NCBI RefSeq assembly: GCF_003149085.1
Contig: NZ_QGDT01000001.1
Coordinates: forward strand, 970,733 to 1,034,732
Reading direction: 5' to 3'
Source: Dyadobacter jejuensis
GTDB taxonomy: Bacteria > Bacteroidota > Bacteroidia > Cytophagales > Spirosomataceae
Length of the DNA stretch: 64,000 nucleotides
The notes under the pieces were generated by a model that saw only the letters and a program-made list of their open reading frames with translations, made no database searches and had not been told where the DNA came from. The position numbers and the translations under genes are program-made. Positions 60,810 to 64,000 of this stretch are shown one piece after another (within the stretch, counting starts at the first letter, position 1; each line of letters starts with the position of its first letter).

Positions 60810-61606
60810 ATGCGCGACAAAGCGCTAGAGCAGTTAATGAAGGGAGAGTCATGGACTGGCAAAAATGGGCTGGGCGCCCCCAGGCTTTTGCTCCCTTCTC
60901 AAAACAGTTTTTAGATAATCCCTTAGGTGCCGAGAGGAGTGCACACTTGAGCGAAGAGGAGCGTCAGATGGGTAATATGCACAATGGGAAAGGCTCTAAA
61001 TCGTCTGAAAACGATATCTGGAGAAATTGAATTAACTACACCTCAGGATAGAAAATGTACCTTTGAGCCCCAAATAGATAGGAAGGGGGAAAATACCTTA
61101 GCCGATAGTTTAGCACCACACATTATCGCTCTTTACAGTCGAGGAATGAGCATTAGGGGCAATTCTGACCATATCATGGAAATGTTCGACTTCAACGTAT
61201 CTCGCACTACTCTTTCTGAGTTTGCCGAACGTATTATTCCGCTGGTTAAGGATCGGACAGCCGCTGCTGTGGCATAACAGGCCTTTGGAAGAGCTTTATA
61301 CCCTTGTTTGGCTTGATGCTATGCATCGCCGGGCGGTCCCGTATATTTCTGAAACGAGGGCCACCGCCGCCCTGCTTTCCTAATGGTAGGGTGCTGCTTA
61401 AAATGATCTATTTAGCAGCCGAGAATATTAACAAAAAATGGACGGGGTCGCCCAGACGGGGTCGCCTAGACGGGGTCGCCTAGACGGGGTCGCCCAGACG
61501 GGGTCGCCTAGACGGGGTCGCCCAGACTAGCCCTTTGCAAAACTGGGGTTTAATCGCTCAGCAACGGCAGATTAAGTTTGGTGACAGAATGAAACTAGAG
61601 CTATAA
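60810..61606 (+). pseudogene. IS256-family transposase, shattered by frameshifts, a large deletion and a tandem repeat
   Basis: IS256-like protein can be followed through several frames: KALEQLMKGESWTGKNG (60822 on), FLDNPLGAERSAHLSEEERQ with NGKGSKSSEN (about 60905-61012), then ISGEIELTTPQDRKCTFEPQ, LYSRGMSIRG and RIIPLVKDR (60984-61277), then RPLEELYTLVWLDAMH (about 61279-61326), which includes the first Asp of the DDE triad. About 150 residues are missing. The C-terminal part resumes with LLKMIYLAAENINKKW, is interrupted by six 14-bp repeats, and finishes NWGLIAQQRQIKFGDRMKLEL-stop at 61606. It cannot encode an active enzyme. Confidence 0.88.
61441..61524 (+). repeat. 14-bp tandem repeat (GACGGGGTCGCCYA) x6 inside the transposase remnant
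   Basis: Six units of 14 bases, each GACGGGGTCGCC followed by CA or TA (order: CA, TA, TA, CA, TA, CA). The array lies between the NKKW and QNWG parts of the transposase, where intact IS256 proteins have only a few residues. Each unit contains the small dyad GAC-GGG-GTC. Confidence 0.92.
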
Positions 61607-61804
61607 AAATTCATTTCCAATATGCCAATGCAAAGCTAGCAACGATTGATTTCCTCAAGTGTATATAAATGTCCTTGTGCCTCGGCCCCCCTTGACCAAT
61701 CCAATCGTAATTTTTAAATACTACTTGAAAATTGAAAAAAGAAACTTGAATGATCAATTGACCCCAGACAGAGTTCATAATACACATCCAAGTACGGTTT
61801 TTAT

Positions 61805-62599
61805 CTATTTACTCAGTTTTAAAATTCTAAATGCTCCTTGAATTACCAATACAAAAACGATTGTTCCGATAATTAAATCAGGTTTATTTGAGCTCAACCA
61901 ATTTACCAAGAGTCCCGCTAGGAGTACACCCAAATTGATAATCACGTCATTTGAGGTAAAAATCATACTCGCTTTCATATGAGCATCTTCCTTGCTTTTT
62001 GACTTTTGTAAAATATAAAGACAAATTCCATTTGCTATAAGGGCAAAAATCGAAATGGTAATCATTGTCGAAAAGTCGGGAAGTTTTTCGTTATCAAAAA
62101 ACCTTCTTAAAACTTCGATAAATCCAATAATAGCCAGTGTAATCTGAAAATATCCAGCAAGTTTCGCAATCTGTTTTTTCTTAACCTGTGTTCCGCCCAC
62201 CGCAAGCAAGCTTATTCCGTAAACAAAACTGTCGGCAAGCATATCCAGACTGTCGGCAACCAATCCCATCGATTTTGACATGATTCCAGTAGTCATTTCG
62301 ATTATGAAAAAGGCAAAGTTGATTGCAAGTACAGACCAAAGTAGTTTTTTCTGAGTTGAATTTTCTTTAAAATCTGTTTGGTCAGTTTGTTCCGTTGAGA
62401 TTTTTTTTCCGCCCAAATTCAGTTCGAGAACAGATTTCTCGATTTGGTCAGTCGGTCCACTATGAAAAACAGTTAGTTTTCGGTTTGGGATGTCAAAGTC
62501 CAAATTTGCAATACTTGAAATTCCGTCCAGCTTCATTCGGATTAGATTTTCCTCCGAAGGACAATCCATTTGTGTAATCTCAAAAGTGGTTTTATTCAT
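61805..62599 (-). CDS. HMA-domain cation diffusion facilitator-like transporter
   Basis: The N-terminal ~70 residues are a heavy-metal-associated (HMA) fold with ITQMDCPSEENLI, where the single Cys replaces the CxxC pair. The rest is a CDF-type membrane part with about five or six helices; GLVADSLDMLADSFVYG is the first metal motif (DxxxD), and KASMIFTSNDVIINLGVLL the second. At 264 residues it lacks the long cytoplasmic CDF tail. It probably exports or moves a divalent metal such as Zn, Cd or Hg (inference). The gene is AT-rich relative to the chromosome genes further left. Confidence 0.82.
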   Translation of the reverse strand: MNKTTFEITQMDCPSEENLIRMKLDGISSIANLDFDIPNRKLTVFHSGPTDQIEKSVLELNLGGKKISTEQTDQTDFKENSTQKKLLWSVLAINFAFFIIEMTTGIMSKSMGLVADSLDMLADSFVYGISLLAVGGTQVKKKQIAKLAGYFQITLAIIGFIEVLRRFFDNEKLPDFSTMITISIFALIANGICLYILQKSKSKEDAHMKASMIFTSNDVIINLGVLLAGLLVNWLSSNKPDLIIGTIVFVLVIQGAFRILKLSK

Positions 62600-62661
62600 T
62601 CATTTTTTAGTTTCCTGGTAAGCAACCGCCTTGTCCCATTTCCAAAATCAATTATTTCTGG

Positions 62662-62678
62662 TATGCGCTTGGCGCATA
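62662..62678. promoter_or_regulatory. Perfect 7-3-7 inverted repeat upstream of the cation transporter
   Basis: TATGCGC-TTG-GCGCATA, a perfect dyad between the -7 box and the start of the transporter gene (63 bases upstream of the start). It could be a regulator site or a leader hairpin. Confidence 0.4.
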
Positions 62679-62687
62679 AAATATATA

Positions 62688-62695
62688 CAAATATA
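62688..62695 (-). promoter_or_regulatory. -7 promoter box for the cation transporter (TATATTTG)
   Basis: CAAATATA on the plus strand reads TATATTTG on the minus strand, matching TAnnTTTG, and leads into the dyad at 62662-62678. No -33 TTTG is seen. Confidence 0.4.
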
Positions 62696-62778
62696 AAACG
62701 AGAATTATTCCCAGCAGCCGTACGTATAGTGGACGAAGGTACCAGGCTAATGCGTAGCGGGACATAATATTACCCCCC

Positions 62779-63320
62779 TTAGATATCTTTATTGGAGGTT
62801 TTTATCGTTTCATAATCACTCTCAAATAGGCTGATCACTTCAGCTGAAGGAGTTCTGAGTTGATATTCGGAATCACTATTCTTGATTATTTCTCTCATAT
62901 CTTGCGTTTTCTTATTTTTCCAAAATCCAGCTTTGGTGAATCCGATGGCACATACTTGTCCATTCTGCTCAAAAGTTTGTCGGTGGTAAACCCATTTTTC
63001 GTCGGAACCTTCTAGTTTAAGCGTAATGTCGAATTTTTGGAAAATTTTTAATGGTTTTTTATATATTATTTTTTGAGATGCCAGCACACCAAACATTCCT
63101 TTTTTATGGTATTGTCATATAACTTTGACCTAAATACCACTTCGTATCTTATTAAGTCCATGTAATAAAAGTATTTGGAGTTTGCCATGAACCGAAGCGC
63201 GTCGCAATCCAAAATTCCCACGCTTCTGGTTCTGGTTAATTCAGCAGTGGGGTGGACTTTCTTCCAAAATATTCTTGATCCAATGTAGATATAAATCATG
63301 TGTAACCAATAATAAATCAT
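62779..63320 (-). pseudogene. Thioesterase-like (4HBT_2) gene split by a one-base frameshift
   Basis: Two abutting frames together make one thioesterase-superfamily protein. The upstream half (63320 to 63066) reads MIYYWLHMIYIYIGSRI, KVHPTAEL, VGILDCDALRFMANSKYFYY and MDLIRYEVVFRSKLYDNT; the downstream half (63096 to 62779) continues VLASQKIIYKKPLKIFQKF, DEKWVYHRQTFEQNG and AIGFTKAGFWK. The break falls in a T6 run (A6 on the coding strand, 63100-63105); one extra A would restore the expected KKGMFGVLAS. It may be a real pseudogene, a slippage site, or a sequencing error. The DCD in ILDCDALR is a conserved part of the family. Confidence 0.85.
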
Positions 63321-63514
63321 TTTTTAGGTTGGGTTTTGCAGATTACTTAAGTATTTGAGAATCAAAGTTATAAACTACATCGTAAATGATGGAATCCGTT
63401 TCGGTTATTTCTTATTAGCAGGTGCATATTCTGGACAATACTGACCCCTTTATAAATGGTTTTGGAGAGTAGACTCCCATGGTAGGGCAATTTTTTTCTT
63501 AAATATTCGCACCC
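63321..63514. other. AT-rich intergenic sequence
   Basis: No gene, RNA or repeat is recognised between the thioesterase remnant and the GC-rich tandem array. A frame at 63368-63610 reads through the array and is not a credible protein. Confidence 0.4.
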
Positions 63515-63612
63515 GGTGCCCGCCACGCGGTGGCCGCCACGCGGTGGCCGCCACGCGGTGGCCGGCATGCGATGCCCGGCACGCGATGCCCGGCACGCGG
63601 TGGCCGGCAATC
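63515..63612 (+). repeat. 14-bp GC-rich tandem repeat (GGTGGCCGCCACGC-type) x7
   Basis: Seven 14-base units, e.g. GGTGGCCGCCACGC, GGTGGCCGGCATGC and GATGCCCGGCACGC, cover 98 bases of about 80% GC inside AT-rich DNA. Most units contain a dyad (GTGGC-C-GCCAC). No reading frame over it is plausible. Confidence 0.9.
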
Positions 63613-63707
63613 AGTTCGGTTCTTTACGAATTACGCACCAATCGATCCATTGGTGCTTCTGAGTTTTTCTGGGGGATTATGGCGATACTGGGCCAGATGG
63701 GACGTGA

Positions 63708-63847
63708 GGAAATTGGTATTGGACTCCCTTCGACTCCGCTCAGGGCCCCCCTTGGGATCCGCTTACAGAGCCCCCTCGAACTCCACTCAGGGGCCCCCTT
63801 GGGCTCCGCTTAGGGATCGCTTTGACTTTTGATAGAGGTAGGGATTA
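63708..63847 (+). repeat. Dispersed repeat, copy A (with internal expansion)
   Basis: Begins GGAAATTGGTATT, continues with CCTTCGACTCCGCTCAGGG and ends with a 32-base tail (63816-63847) starting ATCGCTTTGACTTTTG that is identical to 63969-64000. About 70 bases of CTCCRCTCAGGGGCCCCCTTGGG-like expansion sit in the middle. Confidence 0.8.
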
Positions 63848-63889
63848 ATTGCATATTAAGAATATGTTAGTATTGAATTAGAGCAACGA

Positions 63890-63908
63890 CCCCGCTAAAA
63901 AAGCGGGG
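63890..63908. terminator. CCCCGCT/AGCGGGG hairpin
   Basis: CCCCGCT (63890-63896) pairs with AGCGGGG (63902-63908) around a 5-A loop. It has no T-run and no gene nearby, so it may be a repeat-associated structure rather than a terminator. Confidence 0.4.
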
Positions 63909-63932
63909 GGAACGTTTCAATCCATCTAATCT

Positions 63933-64000
63933 GGAAATTGGTATTCGACCCTTCGGCTCCGCTCAGGGATCGCTTTGACTTTTGATAGAGGTAGGGATTA
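63933..64000 (+). repeat. Dispersed repeat, copy B (runs off the window)
   Basis: Same family as 63708-63847: GGAAATTGGTATT, CCCTTCGGCTCCGCTCAGGG and the 32-base tail, here contiguous without the internal expansion. It reaches the window end, so it may continue. Confidence 0.8.

Noticed and set aside
63368..63610. 80-codon minus-strand frame across the right-hand 14-bp array
   Set aside because: Its sequence is just the translated tandem repeat plus AT-rich flank.
63885..63935. Possible CRISPR-like or tRNA-like string ending GTTTCAATCC
   Set aside because: Only one occurrence, no repeat-spacer series and no cloverleaf.
1..64000. tRNA, rRNA, tmRNA genes or riboswitches
   Set aside because: No cloverleaf T-loop (GGTTCRANTCC) with matching acceptor stem, rRNA segment or recognised riboswitch core was seen by eye; a covariance-model scan would be needed to exclude them.

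Overview
This window looks like a chromosomal segment of a Bacteroidota bacterium, most likely of the order Cytophagales (a Spirosomaceae/Dyadobacter-like organism). The evidence is a SusC/SusD pair, Tat-exported Gfo/Idh/MocA and TIM-barrel proteins, PUR-family DUF3276, DUF2911 and DUF2853 proteins, LTD/gliding-type C-terminal domains, and several copies of the Bacteroidota -7 promoter box TAnnTTTG. Genus is an inference; no rRNA or tRNA gene is visible.

Layout. 1-20.2 kb holds mostly housekeeping genes: an LTD surface protein (cut by the left edge), pgeF, a GT2 glycosyltransferase, a DinB protein, a phosphoesterase, a small membrane protein missed by length filters (5577-5738), an ATP-grasp/esterase pair, pheS, a LytTR regulator, radA, DUF58, rlpA, DUF3276, ychF, miaA and a saccharopine-dehydrogenase-like polyamine enzyme. 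20.2-27.0 kb holds a complete eboFEDCBA set on the minus strand (nucleotide pyrophosphatase-like, EboE, dehydroquinate synthase-like, UbiA-like, TatD-like, EboA), a conserved cluster for making or moving a still undefined metabolite. 27-41.7 kb holds an MgtC-like protein, aminopeptidase P, a subtilase, a Tat-exported sugar-oxidoreductase/isomerase pair, an SpmA-SpmB fusion, a TolC-HlyD pair without a pump, gpsA, a sialidase-like lipoprotein and L-rhamnose mutarotase.

41.7-43.4 kb is a gene-free array of about 265-bp repeat units rich in inverted repeats and bracketed by a 49-bp direct repeat. 43.5-57.1 kb returns to coding DNA: DEAD-box helicase, DUF2911, fabF, a HAD phosphatase, an EamA transporter overlapping a haem-motif VCBS lipoprotein, an endo/exonuclease/phosphatase and a susD-susC pair.

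57.1-64.0 kb is an accessory, eroded region with a visibly AT-richer set of genes. It has a 64-bp duplicate of the end of susD, a YHYH-protein/lipoprotein operon, a shattered IS256-family transposase interrupted by six 14-bp tandem repeats, an HMA-CDF cation transporter, a thioesterase gene broken by one base in a homopolymer, a second unrelated 14-bp tandem array and direct repeats at the right edge. The most useful leads are the ebo cluster, the repeat array, the scar left by susD, and the esterase whose nucleophile position reads Gly instead of Ser.
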